A stretch of 12,953 nucleotides of DNA from Caldilineae bacterium (GTDB taxonomy: Bacteria; Chloroflexota; Anaerolineae; J102), in assembly GCA_011176555.1 (NCBI GenBank), contig DUEF01000157.1:1-12953 (forward strand). The letters run 5' to 3'. Positions 1-6,707 of the stretch are shown piece by piece; the stretch's first letter is position 1, and each line of letters starts with the position of its first letter. The position numbers and the translations under genes are program-made. The notes beneath the pieces were generated by a model, which worked only from the letters and a program-made list of their open reading frames with translations, was not told where the DNA came from and searched no databases.

Positions 1-390
1 CCGCGGTGCCACCCTCTTTAGCTGGCCTGAGAAAAAGAAATCCCACCGTGATGACGATGGGATGATTGTTTCAGTCCTCGGCCAGTCTCACTCAACAGGT
101 GCGGTTTGAGACGCACTGCGTGTTACGAGGGGCGTGGTCCGTTCGCTCGATACTAACTTGACGGAACACGCAATACGCAATACGCCGCATTACGTCCAAA
201 CGATACCTTGCGCCCTGATAACGGTGGCGTCTCCGGGATGGCCTACTGGCGTCCAACGCTTTCGGCATCCGGCTCCCCGGCCCATTCTTCGCCTGCGCTG
301 ATAGCGGCTTCGCAGCGACCGCCGCCTCTCTGGATCCCGCTCTGGCAAGTACTCTTCCGGTTCATAGCCTTTGTGGCATGTTCAATTGTG
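1..390 (-). promoter_or_regulatory. T-box riboswitch leader, predicted tRNA-Trp specificity (3' end cut by window edge)
   Basis: Read on the minus strand, bases 15-1 are AGGGTGGCACCGCGG, a perfect match to the T-box antiterminator consensus. Stem I lies at about 369-271. It has the AAGAGTACTTGCC segment (specifier-loop 5' side), an AGAGAGG motif near 328, and an apical loop near 316-304 closed by GCGGC/GCCGC. The lower stem pairs CCGG with CCGG and GGCU with AGCC. On the 3' side of the specifier loop the sequence is GAA-UGG-G directly before the lower stem, so UGG (284-282) is the likely specifier codon, followed by the expected purine. The bulge is UGGC, whose C would pair with a G73 discriminator, as in bacterial tRNA-Trp. 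Stem III is at 61-42. The leader should sense uncharged tRNA-Trp and control a Trp gene (trpS, a trp biosynthesis gene or a transporter) beyond base 1. The antiterminator 3' half and the terminator are not in the window. Confidence 0.9.
165..185. repeat. Short tandem repeat tract of the CGCAATA family inside the T-box leader
   Basis: The tract carries tandem ACACGCAATACGCAATACGC-type units. The same units form the right arm of the palindromic element at 6627-6687. Here only one arm is present. It lies between Stem I and Stem III of the T-box, in a part of the leader with no conserved T-box element that I can identify, and it may explain why this leader is longer than usual. Confidence 0.55.
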
Positions 391-396
391 GGCGGG

Positions 397-426
397 AGCA
401 TAGCATAGGGCGAGGAGATGTGTCAA
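397..426 (-). promoter_or_regulatory. Promoter of the T-box leader transcript
   Basis: On the minus strand a perfect -35 box TTGACA (426-421) is followed after 18 bases by TATGCT (402-397), a fair -10 box. Transcription would start near 390, about 20 bases before Stem I of the T-box, which is normal spacing for such leaders. The match and position support each other; start site not proven. Confidence 0.65.
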
Positions 427-455
427 ATAGGGGTTTGAAAGGGCGGTGAATCAAT

Positions 456-485
456 TTGACAGGGGCTGTTCAGCGCTGGTATTCT
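456..485 (+). promoter_or_regulatory. Promoter of the LTD-protein gene
   Basis: TTGACA at 456-461 and TATTCT at 480-485 are separated by 18 bases, close to the housekeeping sigma consensus. The start would be near 492, leaving about 100 bases of untranslated leader. It is divergent from the T-box promoter, with 29 bases between the two -35 boxes. A second A/T-rich TATAAA at 525-530 lacks a good -35 box. Confidence 0.55.
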
Positions 486-581
486 TTGTGTGAACCTCGC
501 CAAAAATAGCAACGCTAGGTGCGCTATAAACCTCTCGCTGCGTGCGCCTTCCACCGTAATTTGCGGATTGTATTGATCACA

Positions 582-590
582 GGAAGGAAG
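582..590 (+). promoter_or_regulatory. Ribosome binding site of the LTD-protein gene
   Basis: AGGAAGGAA lies about 4-5 bases before the ATG at 595. It fixes this start, which is also the one that gives an N-terminal signal sequence. Confidence 0.6.
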
Positions 591-594
591 TGTC

Positions 595-3500
595 ATGAAG
601 CGAATAGGCATCGGCATTGGCGTTATGATTGCGTTGGTTGGATTGGTTGTACTGACATCACAAAATGTTGTGTTTGGGCTATCTGGCCCCAATCTTCTGG
701 GGAACGCCGGGTTTGAAGCTGAGACGACCGATCCATGGAGCAAATATGGCGGCGTATTCGACATCCAGCAAGCTCCTGAACCTGTCCACGAGGGCAGGCA
801 AGCGGCAAGACATCGCGATACGACGAGCGATAGCACGAAATGGTTACGCCAGAACGTGCCCGCTGAGGGCGGATTGGACTATGAATTCAGTGCCTGGGCC
901 TATCTTCCCGCAACGAGCGACGCTGTGGATGCCGTATTCTTGCGCGTCGCCTGGTACGCCAACTCCGATTGCAGCGGTTCTCAAATCAGCACTGCCGATG
1001 TCGGTGGCTTTGATGCATCTGTTCGGGATGCCTGGCAGCAATTGGGCGGCAACGCGGAGGCTCCCCAAACAGCCAATTGCGCCCAACTCAGGCTGGTTCT
1101 CGATCCGGCGCCAAACCAGGACCCGGTGGTTTATTGGGATGACGCTTATCTGGGATCGTCAGGCGCTCCAACCGCCACGACCATTCCCACCAGCGGCCCT
1201 TCGCCCACCCCGACCCGGACTGCGACCCCCACTCCCTCGCCCACGCCCTTCCCCGGCGGCGTCCTGCTGAACGAATACCTGCCCGCCCCGGCCAGCGGCG
1301 AAAGCGAATACGTCGAACTCTACAACACCAATGCGTTTCCGGTTGACATCGGCGGCTGGCAGATTGACGACATTGAAGGAGGCAGCCGCCCATACAACAT
1401 GCCGGCCGGTAGCGAGATCCCGGCACGTGGCGTTTTTCTCGTCACCCGCAGCTTTGGCCTCAACAACAGCGGCGACACCGTGCGCTTGCTCGCACCGGAC
1501 GGAACCCTCCGCGATAGCCACAGCTACACCGACGCCTTCAAAGGCGCCCCCTGGTCCAGAATGGGGGACGGCGCAGCGACCTGGACCGACAAATACCCTC
1601 AGACGCCCGGCGATCCGAACATGCCCGCCCGTTTCACCCTCAGCGGACACCTCTATCTCGGCCATCCACCTGGTGACAACACCCCCATCCCCGATCATTA
1701 CATCGGTCTCTACGGCTCCGATGATCCCGACATCCCCGTGCAATGGCTCGCCAACGCCTACACCGATTCAGACGGAAGCTACAGCCTCACATTCGACACC
1801 GCCCAGGCCTTGTACCGCCATTACACGCTCCGCCCATCTCCCTTCGCAGGCCATTACTGGTCGGGCGCAGTCACCACGGTCGGCGTCGCCCAGCCCCCGG
1901 ATCGCATCCGCTTCGACAACCTCGCCAGCGGAAGTTATCCTGGCAACGTCTTCTGGATGGCTCCGCAACCAACGCCCACGCCGACAGTGACAGCAACCCC
2001 GTCACCCACATCCCTGCCCCCCGATTTCGTGACGATCAACGAGTTCCTGCCCTCTCCTGATGCTATCGACTTTGATGGCGACGGCGAGGCCAACTACCTG
2101 GACGAATACATCGAACTGTTCAATCCGCAAGCGCAAGCCGTCGACCTGAGCGGCTGGTGGTTGGATGATATCGATGGTGGGAGCAGTCCCTATCAATTGC
2201 CGGCAGACGCGACCATGCCGCCACACGGCTTCCTGCTTTTCTTCCGCCGCGAAACCGGCATCGCCCTGAACAACGACGGCGACAGCGTGCGTTTGCTCGC
2301 ACCGGACGGCGTCAGCGAAGCTGACCACTTCGATTACGACCGTAGCCAGGCCGACGTTCCCTGGTCAAGAACCAGCGATGGCGGCGGAACCTGGACCGAA
2401 AGTTATCCGCCCAGCCCTGGCGACCCCAACCTACCCCCACCAGCGACGGCCACCCCTACCAGCACGGTGACAATCACGCCCGCCCCAAGCGCCAGCGCCA
2501 CACCATCTCCCACGGCCACGCCTTCGCCGACACCCTCACCGACGGCGACAGCAACCCCGTCACCCACGCCAACCCCCACCGCCACGTTGCCCCTGTCATT
2601 CCCGCGGGTCGCACTGAACGAATTTCTGCCGGCGCCGCGCAAGGTGGATTGGAACGGCGATGGCGAAGCCAATCTCGAGGACGAGTACATCGAGCTTTAC
2701 AACCTCACCGGCGAAGCCATTGACCTTGGCGGATGGCTGCTCGACGACGGGGAGGGTGGCAGCCGTCCTTACCTGATTCCGGTCGGGATCACTCTTCCCG
2801 CCCATGGTTTCTGGCTCTTCTTCCGCTCCGAGACCGGCGTTGTCCTGAACAACACCGGCGATGATGTCCGTCTTCTCGATCCCACCGGCGGGGTGATGGA
2901 CCAAACCAGCTACGCAAGCGGGAGGGCTGACACCCCCTGGTCGAGAACCAGCGACGGCGGCGGGACCTGGACCGACGCCTACCCGCCCAGCCCCGGCGGC
3001 CCCAACATCGCCCCAACCGCCACGCCTACGCCAACCAGCACGCTTACCCCAACCACAACACCCACCCCATTCCCCACTCCAACCGACGGAGCCATCGCCC
3101 TCAATGAAATCCTCACTTCGCCGCAAAACGTGGATTGGGATGGCGATGGCGTCGCCGATTTTCTAGACGAGTGGGTGGAAATCTACAACGGCGGCAGCAC
3201 GGCAGCCGATCTGTCGGGGTGGCGCTTATGGCGCGGCCAGATCGGCGCTGACGGCCTGCCCGACGGCTACTACTACCAACTGCCATCCGAAAGCATCCTG
3301 CCGGCCGGCGGATTCATGCTCATCTTCCGCAGCCAGAGCGATCTCCACCTCCCGGCCCGCAAAGGCAGCTTACATCTCGTCCGCGGGGATGGCCGCATCG
3401 CCGACAGCTTCACCTGGGCAGGCTTCCCGGGCTATGACCGCTCCTTTAGCCGTTACTCGGACGGCAACGGCCCCTGGCTGCGCATTCATGTCACGCCCGG

Positions 3501-4173
3501 TCAGCCCAACCGACCCTTCCCCACGCCCAGACCCACGCCGGTGAAAGACAATGACGGCGGTCTCGGCGTCGGCGTCGAACCCATTGCCCGCGTCCACCAA
3601 CTCGCAGCCGATACGCGCGTCACCGTTGAGGGCGTTGTCACCGTACCTGACGGCCTGTTCAATGCCAGGACCGTTTACATCCAGGATGCAACCGCGGGTC
3701 TGAAACTGTATCTGCGGCGGGGAAACTACCCGGATCTACGATCAGGCGATCAGCTGCGCGCCACCGGCTACCTGCGAGACTATCACGGCCAGCGAGAATT
3801 GAGCATCCCAGGGCCGACCTGGATGACCTATCTCGGACCGGGCGCGTCGCCCCAACCACGCTTCGTGCGCACAGGTGGCATCGACGAAACACTCGAAAGC
3901 CGTCTGGTCATGGTCGTCGGTAAAATCACCGGCTTCAGAGAAAACAACTTCTGGGTGGATGACGGCAGCGGTGGGGTCAAAATCACGGTCGATCCCGATC
4001 TGCCCTGGCGACGGCCCTACTTCGAGCAAGGCGATACATGGTCGGTGGTGGGCGTCGTCAGCCAATACGATGAAACGCGCCGCATCCTGCCGCGCTATGA
4101 ATTCGACATCAGCCCGCCGCCGGGCGTTTTGCCGGTGACAGGGGGCGGAAGCGCCAAAAGAGGTGGAGAATGA
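595..4173 (+). CDS. Secreted multi-domain protein with four lamin-tail (LTD) domains and a C-terminal OB-fold-like region
   Basis: The 1192-residue product begins with MKR and a hydrophobic stretch to about residue 28, a Sec signal sequence. Order after that: a carbohydrate-binding-module-like beta domain (31-186, ending VYWDDAYLG); a Pro-Thr-Ser linker; LTD1 (222-345); a carboxypeptidase-regulatory-like beta domain (346-455); LTD2 (477-612); LTD3 (671-805); LTD4 (832-972); and one or two OB-fold-like units (995-1175), of the kind found beside LTDs in extracellular nucleases. Linkers at 195-220, 459-474, 615-665 and 806-830 are Pro/Thr/Ser-rich. Each LTD starts with a (L/I)NE(Y/F/I)L motif and has a GGW or SGW turn. 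LTD2-4 carry DxDGDG-type calcium-loop insertions. No nuclease or peptidase catalytic domain is visible, so a surface or matrix binding role is inferred. The C-terminus has LPVTG (1179-1183) without a membrane anchor. The function in the cell is unknown. Confidence 0.9.
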   Translation: MKRIGIGIGVMIALVGLVVLTSQNVVFGLSGPNLLGNAGFEAETTDPWSKYGGVFDIQQAPEPVHEGRQAARHRDTTSDSTKWLRQNVPAEGGLDYEFSAWAYLPATSDAVDAVFLRVAWYANSDCSGSQISTADVGGFDASVRDAWQQLGGNAEAPQTANCAQLRLVLDPAPNQDPVVYWDDAYLGSSGAPTATTIPTSGPSPTPTRTATPTPSPTPFPGGVLLNEYLPAPASGESEYVELYNTNAFPVDIGGWQIDDIEGGSRPYNMPAGSEIPARGVFLVTRSFGLNNSGDTVRLLAPDGTLRDSHSYTDAFKGAPWSRMGDGAATWTDKYPQTPGDPNMPARFTLSGHLYLGHPPGDNTPIPDHYIGLYGSDDPDIPVQWLANAYTDSDGSYSLTFDTAQALYRHYTLRPSPFAGHYWSGAVTTVGVAQPPDRIRFDNLASGSYPGNVFWMAPQPTPTPTVTATPSPTSLPPDFVTINEFLPSPDAIDFDGDGEANYLDEYIELFNPQAQAVDLSGWWLDDIDGGSSPYQLPADATMPPHGFLLFFRRETGIALNNDGDSVRLLAPDGVSEADHFDYDRSQADVPWSRTSDGGGTWTESYPPSPGDPNLPPPATATPTSTVTITPAPSASATPSPTATPSPTPSPTATATPSPTPTPTATLPLSFPRVALNEFLPAPRKVDWNGDGEANLEDEYIELYNLTGEAIDLGGWLLDDGEGGSRPYLIPVGITLPAHGFWLFFRSETGVVLNNTGDDVRLLDPTGGVMDQTSYASGRADTPWSRTSDGGGTWTDAYPPSPGGPNIAPTATPTPTSTLTPTTTPTPFPTPTDGAIALNEILTSPQNVDWDGDGVADFLDEWVEIYNGGSTAADLSGWRLWRGQIGADGLPDGYYYQLPSESILPAGGFMLIFRSQSDLHLPARKGSLHLVRGDGRIADSFTWAGFPGYDRSFSRYSDGNGPWLRIHVTPGQPNRPFPTPRPTPVKDNDGGLGVGVEPIARVHQLAADTRVTVEGVVTVPDGLFNARTVYIQDATAGLKLYLRRGNYPDLRSGDQLRATGYLRDYHGQRELSIPGPTWMTYLGPGASPQPRFVRTGGIDETLESRLVMVVGKITGFRENNFWVDDGSGGVKITVDPDLPWRRPYFEQGDTWSVVGVVSQYDETRRILPRYEFDISPPPGVLPVTGGGSAKRGGE
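2437..2598 (+). repeat. Low-complexity Pro-Thr-Ser linker coding tract between LTD2 and LTD3
   Basis: This part of the LTD gene is built from short cct/cca/acg/acc codon repeats that encode TPSPT-like units (residues 615-667), the longest of four such linkers (others near 1180-1250, 1967-2018 and 3008-3090). Such tracts behave as extended, probably glycosylated spacers and are prone to slippage and assembly error. Confidence 0.7.
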
Positions 4174-4256
4174 AACCTGGCGGCGGCACAAAGCGTAAAA
4201 GGAATGAGTGTACATCGCACTGACAGCATCTCATCTCCCGACGAAGGAACGTTGCC

Positions 4257-4523
4257 ATGACAACTGAGTATAAAAAACTACGACGGCAAAACGGCATCAT
4301 TGGCGGTGTGTGCGGTGGCCTGGCCGAATTCACGGGCGTCCATGTTTTCTTCTGGCGACTACTATTCCTCTTCCTGCTGCTCCCCGGCGGACTGCCTGGC
4401 TTTTTGCCCTACATTTTCATGTGGATTGCCATTCCCAAAAAGCGTTATCCCGCCCCGCCCGCAACTTATCCGCAAATTGAAGCGCGCCCAAACCAACAAT
4501 CGCAACAAAAACAGCTTCGCTGA
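4257..4523 (+). CDS. PspC-domain small membrane protein
   Basis: The 88-residue product has a PspC domain at residues 5-61: an N-terminal YKKLRRQNG segment, the characteristic GGVCGGLAE motif (16-24), and a hydrophobic segment with WRLLFLFLLLP and YIFMWIAIP that crosses the membrane. A polar Gln/Asn/Pro-rich tail (62-88) follows. PspC-domain proteins act at the inner membrane in envelope-stress responses or as anti-sigma-like partners. No other psp gene is nearby, so the exact role here is open. The start is supported by AAGGAA about 10 bases upstream. It lies 83 bases after the LTD gene and may be read from the same transcript. A terminator follows the stop directly. Confidence 0.88.
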   Translation: MTTEYKKLRRQNGIIGGVCGGLAEFTGVHVFFWRLLFLFLLLPGGLPGFLPYIFMWIAIPKKRYPAPPATYPQIEARPNQQSQQKQLR

Positions 4524-4524
4524 A

Positions 4525-4561
4525 TCCCCTTCGCAAAGACGCGCTAAAGGGACTTTTTTTT
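4525..4561 (+). terminator. Rho-independent terminator after the PspC gene
   Basis: CCCTT pairs with AAGGG, with an inner CGC/GCG helix, followed two bases later by a run of eight T (4554-4561). It begins within two bases of the PspC stop codon and separates this unit from the nad operon. Confidence 0.85.
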
Positions 4562-4595
4562 CAGGGCGGACGTTCCTGCTGGCGGGTGGGGTTTG

Positions 4596-4604
4596 TGCTA
4601 AAAT
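4596..4604 (+). promoter_or_regulatory. Probable extended -10 promoter of the nad operon
   Basis: TGCTAAAAT matches the extended -10 form TGnTATAAT with one change. No convincing -35 box is present (TTCCTG at 4573-4578 is 20 bases away), as is usual for extended -10 promoters. The start would be near 4611, about 45 bases before nadC. It lies just after the preceding terminator. I see no NrtR- or NiaR-like operator that I can name with confidence. Confidence 0.5.
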
Positions 4605-4655
4605 AGGCTCGGCGGCTCGGTAAGGACCGCCACACACCCTGACGAGGCTCTCGAC

Positions 4656-5555
4656 ATGACGGAATCTCACCCAGGCGGCGCACCTGCTCCGCCCCGCCTG
4701 TCTGAACCGAACATCCCCGCGATCGACGCCATCATCCGCAACGCCCTGGCCGAAGACATCGGCGCTGGCGATGTGACCACGCTTAGCACCATCCCCGCCG
4801 GGGCCCGAACGTCAGGACGTTTTCTGGCCAAAGCCGCTGGCGTTGTCGCCGGATTGCAAGTGGCTGAGCGCGTGTTCCGGCAGCTCGACCCGCAGGTGGG
4901 ATTCGAGAGGCTGGCGGAGGATGGCGAACTGGTCGAGCCAGGCGATGTGGTCGCGTTCGTACGCGGCAGCGGTCGCGCCATCCTCAGCGGCGAACGCACG
5001 GCCCTCAATCTGATGCAGCGCATGTCGGGCATTGCTACGCAAACGCGACGCTTCGTCGATGCCGTAGCCGGAACCAGGGCCGTGATCCTGGACACCCGCA
5101 AGACCGCGCCCGGATTGCGGGTGCTGGACAAGTGGGCCGTGCGCCTGGGCGGGGGCCAGAATCACCGCTTCGGGCTGTACGACATGGCCATGATCAAGGA
5201 CAATCACATCGCCGCGGTGGGCGGGCTCAGCCAGGCGGTCGAGCGAGTGCGCGCGGGCGGAGCGAATGTGCCCATCGAGGTCGAAGTCACGAACCTCGAA
5301 CAGCTACGGGAAGCGTTATCACTTCCCATCGACCGCATCATGTTGGATAATATGAGCACGGCCGAGATGGGTGAAGCCGTGCAGATCGCCGCCGGCCGCG
5401 TTCCCCTGGAGGCTTCCGGCAATGTCTCGTTGCAGACAGTGGCCGCCATCGCCGCCACCGGCGTCGATTACATCTCGTCGGGCGCGCTCACCCACTCGGT
5501 GATGGCGCTCGACATCAGCCTCGAACTCGAACCGATTACCCAGGAGGACTCATGA
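4656..5555 (+). CDS. nadC: Nicotinate-nucleotide pyrophosphorylase (quinolinate phosphoribosyltransferase)
   Basis: This cytoplasmic enzyme joins quinolinate to PRPP and releases CO2 to give nicotinate mononucleotide, the last step of de novo pyridine synthesis. The 299 residues match the usual family length. Visible motifs: EDIGAGDVTT (33-42), ERTALNLMQRMSGIA (113-127), DTRKTAPGLR (146-155) with the following KWAVRLGGGQNHR segment that binds quinolinate and PRPP, the KDNHI loop (181-185), EVEV (208-211), IMLDNM (228-233), and EASGNVSL (252-259) with ISSGALTHS near the end. The first 20 residues form a loose Pro-rich extension, so translation could start a little later. A weak GAGG lies about 10 bases upstream of the ATG. 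The stop overlaps the nadA start (ATGA), which suggests translational coupling. Confidence 0.96.
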   Translation: MTESHPGGAPAPPRLSEPNIPAIDAIIRNALAEDIGAGDVTTLSTIPAGARTSGRFLAKAAGVVAGLQVAERVFRQLDPQVGFERLAEDGELVEPGDVVAFVRGSGRAILSGERTALNLMQRMSGIATQTRRFVDAVAGTRAVILDTRKTAPGLRVLDKWAVRLGGGQNHRFGLYDMAMIKDNHIAAVGGLSQAVERVRAGGANVPIEVEVTNLEQLREALSLPIDRIMLDNMSTAEMGEAVQIAAGRVPLEASGNVSLQTVAAIAATGVDYISSGALTHSVMALDISLELEPITQEDS

Positions 5556-6622
5556 CCATGAGCACCATCGACCGCACGAAAATGTCCGTTGACGAACTCT
5601 ACGAAGACATGAAAGCGCATCTCAGCGACATCGTGCCTGAGCCCGAACTGCGCATCAAAGCCGAACTGGCGTACGAAATCAACCAACTCAAAATCGAACG
5701 CAACGCCGTGATCTTGGGCCACAACTACATGGAGCCTGCTCTCTACCACGCCATCCCCGATTTCAGAGGCGACTCGTTGCAACTCAGCCGCCAGGCCGCC
5801 CAGGTCGACGCCGACGTGATCGTGTTCTGCGGCGTCGAATTCATGGCCGAAACCGCCAAAATCCTCAATCCCACCAAGACCGTGCTCATCCCCTCCGACA
5901 AAGCGGGCTGCTCGCTGGCCGAAAGCATCACCGCCGAGGATGTGCGCGAGTTGAAACGACGTTTCCCCGGCGTGCCGGTCGTCACCTATGTCAACACCTA
6001 CGCCGAGGTCAAAGCGGAGTGCGATGTCTGTTGCACGTCGGGCAACGCCAGGGCGGTGATGGAGTCTTTCGATAGCGACACCATTATCTTTCTGCCCGAC
6101 CAGTATCTGGCCAGCAATGTCGCGGCCGAGACCGGCAAGCGCATCATCGTGCCCACCGTGCTGCCCGACGGCGGCTTCCGCTACGATACCAGCGGCGAGT
6201 ACGACGTGATCGGTTGGCATGGCCGCTGCGAAGTGCACGAACAGTTCACCGTCGAGGATGTGGCCAATGTGCGGGCGCAATTCCCCGACGTGACGGTGCT
6301 CTCCCACCCGGAATGCAGCCCCGAAGTGGTGGCGGCCTCCGACTTTTCGGGCAGCACCAGCGCCATGATCCGCTTCGTGCAGGAATCGGACGCGCCCCGC
6401 TACCTGCTGCTGACCGAATGCGCCATGGGCGACAACATCGCCGCCGAGAATCCCGACAAGGAGATGCTGCGCCTGTGCATGGTGCGCTGCCCACACATGA
6501 ACCAGATCACGCTGGAAGACACGCGCGACGCCCTCAAGTACATGCGCTACCAGATCGAAGTGCCGGAAGACATCCGCCTGCGAGCGCTGCGCTCCGTCGA
6601 ACGCATGTTGGCGATTGGATAA
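5552..6622 (+). CDS. nadA: Quinolinate synthase (4Fe-4S)
   Basis: NadA condenses iminoaspartate from NadB with dihydroxyacetone phosphate to form quinolinate. It needs an oxygen-sensitive [4Fe-4S] cluster. The 356-residue product has the family landmarks: LGHNYMEPA (55-63), FCGVEFMAETAKIL (92-105), TYVNTYAEVKAECD (145-158) with TSGNA (162-166), HGRCEVHE (223-230), SHPECSPEVV (251-260) and TECAMGDN (288-295). By alignment with known NadA proteins the cluster ligands should be C93, C226 and C290. Extra cysteines at 157, 160 and 161 and at 309 and 313 may be structural. AGGAGG lies 5 bases before the ATG, which overlaps the nadC stop by 4 bases; a second Met at codon 3 is less well placed. The cofactor fits a low-oxygen lifestyle but does not prove one. 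Confidence 0.96.
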   Translation: MTMSTIDRTKMSVDELYEDMKAHLSDIVPEPELRIKAELAYEINQLKIERNAVILGHNYMEPALYHAIPDFRGDSLQLSRQAAQVDADVIVFCGVEFMAETAKILNPTKTVLIPSDKAGCSLAESITAEDVRELKRRFPGVPVVTYVNTYAEVKAECDVCCTSGNARAVMESFDSDTIIFLPDQYLASNVAAETGKRIIVPTVLPDGGFRYDTSGEYDVIGWHGRCEVHEQFTVEDVANVRAQFPDVTVLSHPECSPEVVAASDFSGSTSAMIRFVQESDAPRYLLLTECAMGDNIAAENPDKEMLRLCMVRCPHMNQITLEDTRDALKYMRYQIEVPEDIRLRALRSVERMLAIG

Positions 6623-6626
6623 AAGC

Positions 6627-6687
6627 CGTATTGCGTGGTGCGTGGTGCGTTGGATCGGCGTCAACGCAATACGCAACACGCAACACG
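6627..6687 (+). repeat. Palindromic repeat element between nadA and nadB
   Basis: Left arm 6627-6652 and right arm 6662-6687 are 26 bases each around a 9-base loop. As RNA they give 22 Watson-Crick pairs, one G-U pair and three mismatches. Both arms are made of tandem (T/G)TGCG(T)-type units, and the right arm matches the tract at 165-185. The element fills most of the nadA-nadB spacer and would form a stable hairpin in the mRNA. It has no U-run, so it is probably an intergenic repeat that may affect mRNA stability rather than a terminator. Confidence 0.75.
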
Positions 6688-6707
6688 TGATCTACCAATG
6701 ACTACCT

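Noticed and set aside
282..288. AUG or AAU as T-box specifier instead of UGG
   Set aside because: Only UGG is directly followed by one purine and the lower stem. AUG (Met) would also disagree with the UGGC bulge, since Met tRNA has A73. AAU (Asn) cannot be ruled out by the bulge alone but is one register too far from the stem.
208..408. Plus-strand ORF of 66 codons
   Set aside because: It is the complement of the T-box leader, which fully explains the conserved sequence.
1159..1743. Minus-strand ORF of 194 codons
   Set aside because: Antisense to LTD1 and linker of the secreted protein; no domain recognised.
2437..2598. Regular repeats suggesting a CRISPR-like or satellite array
   Set aside because: They are in frame and encode Pro-Thr-Ser linkers of a secreted protein.
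5468..6679. Minus-strand ORF of 403 codons, rich in His, Gly and Asp
   Set aside because: It is the antisense of nadA, which is certain by motif; the composition is what GC-rich coding DNA gives on its complement.
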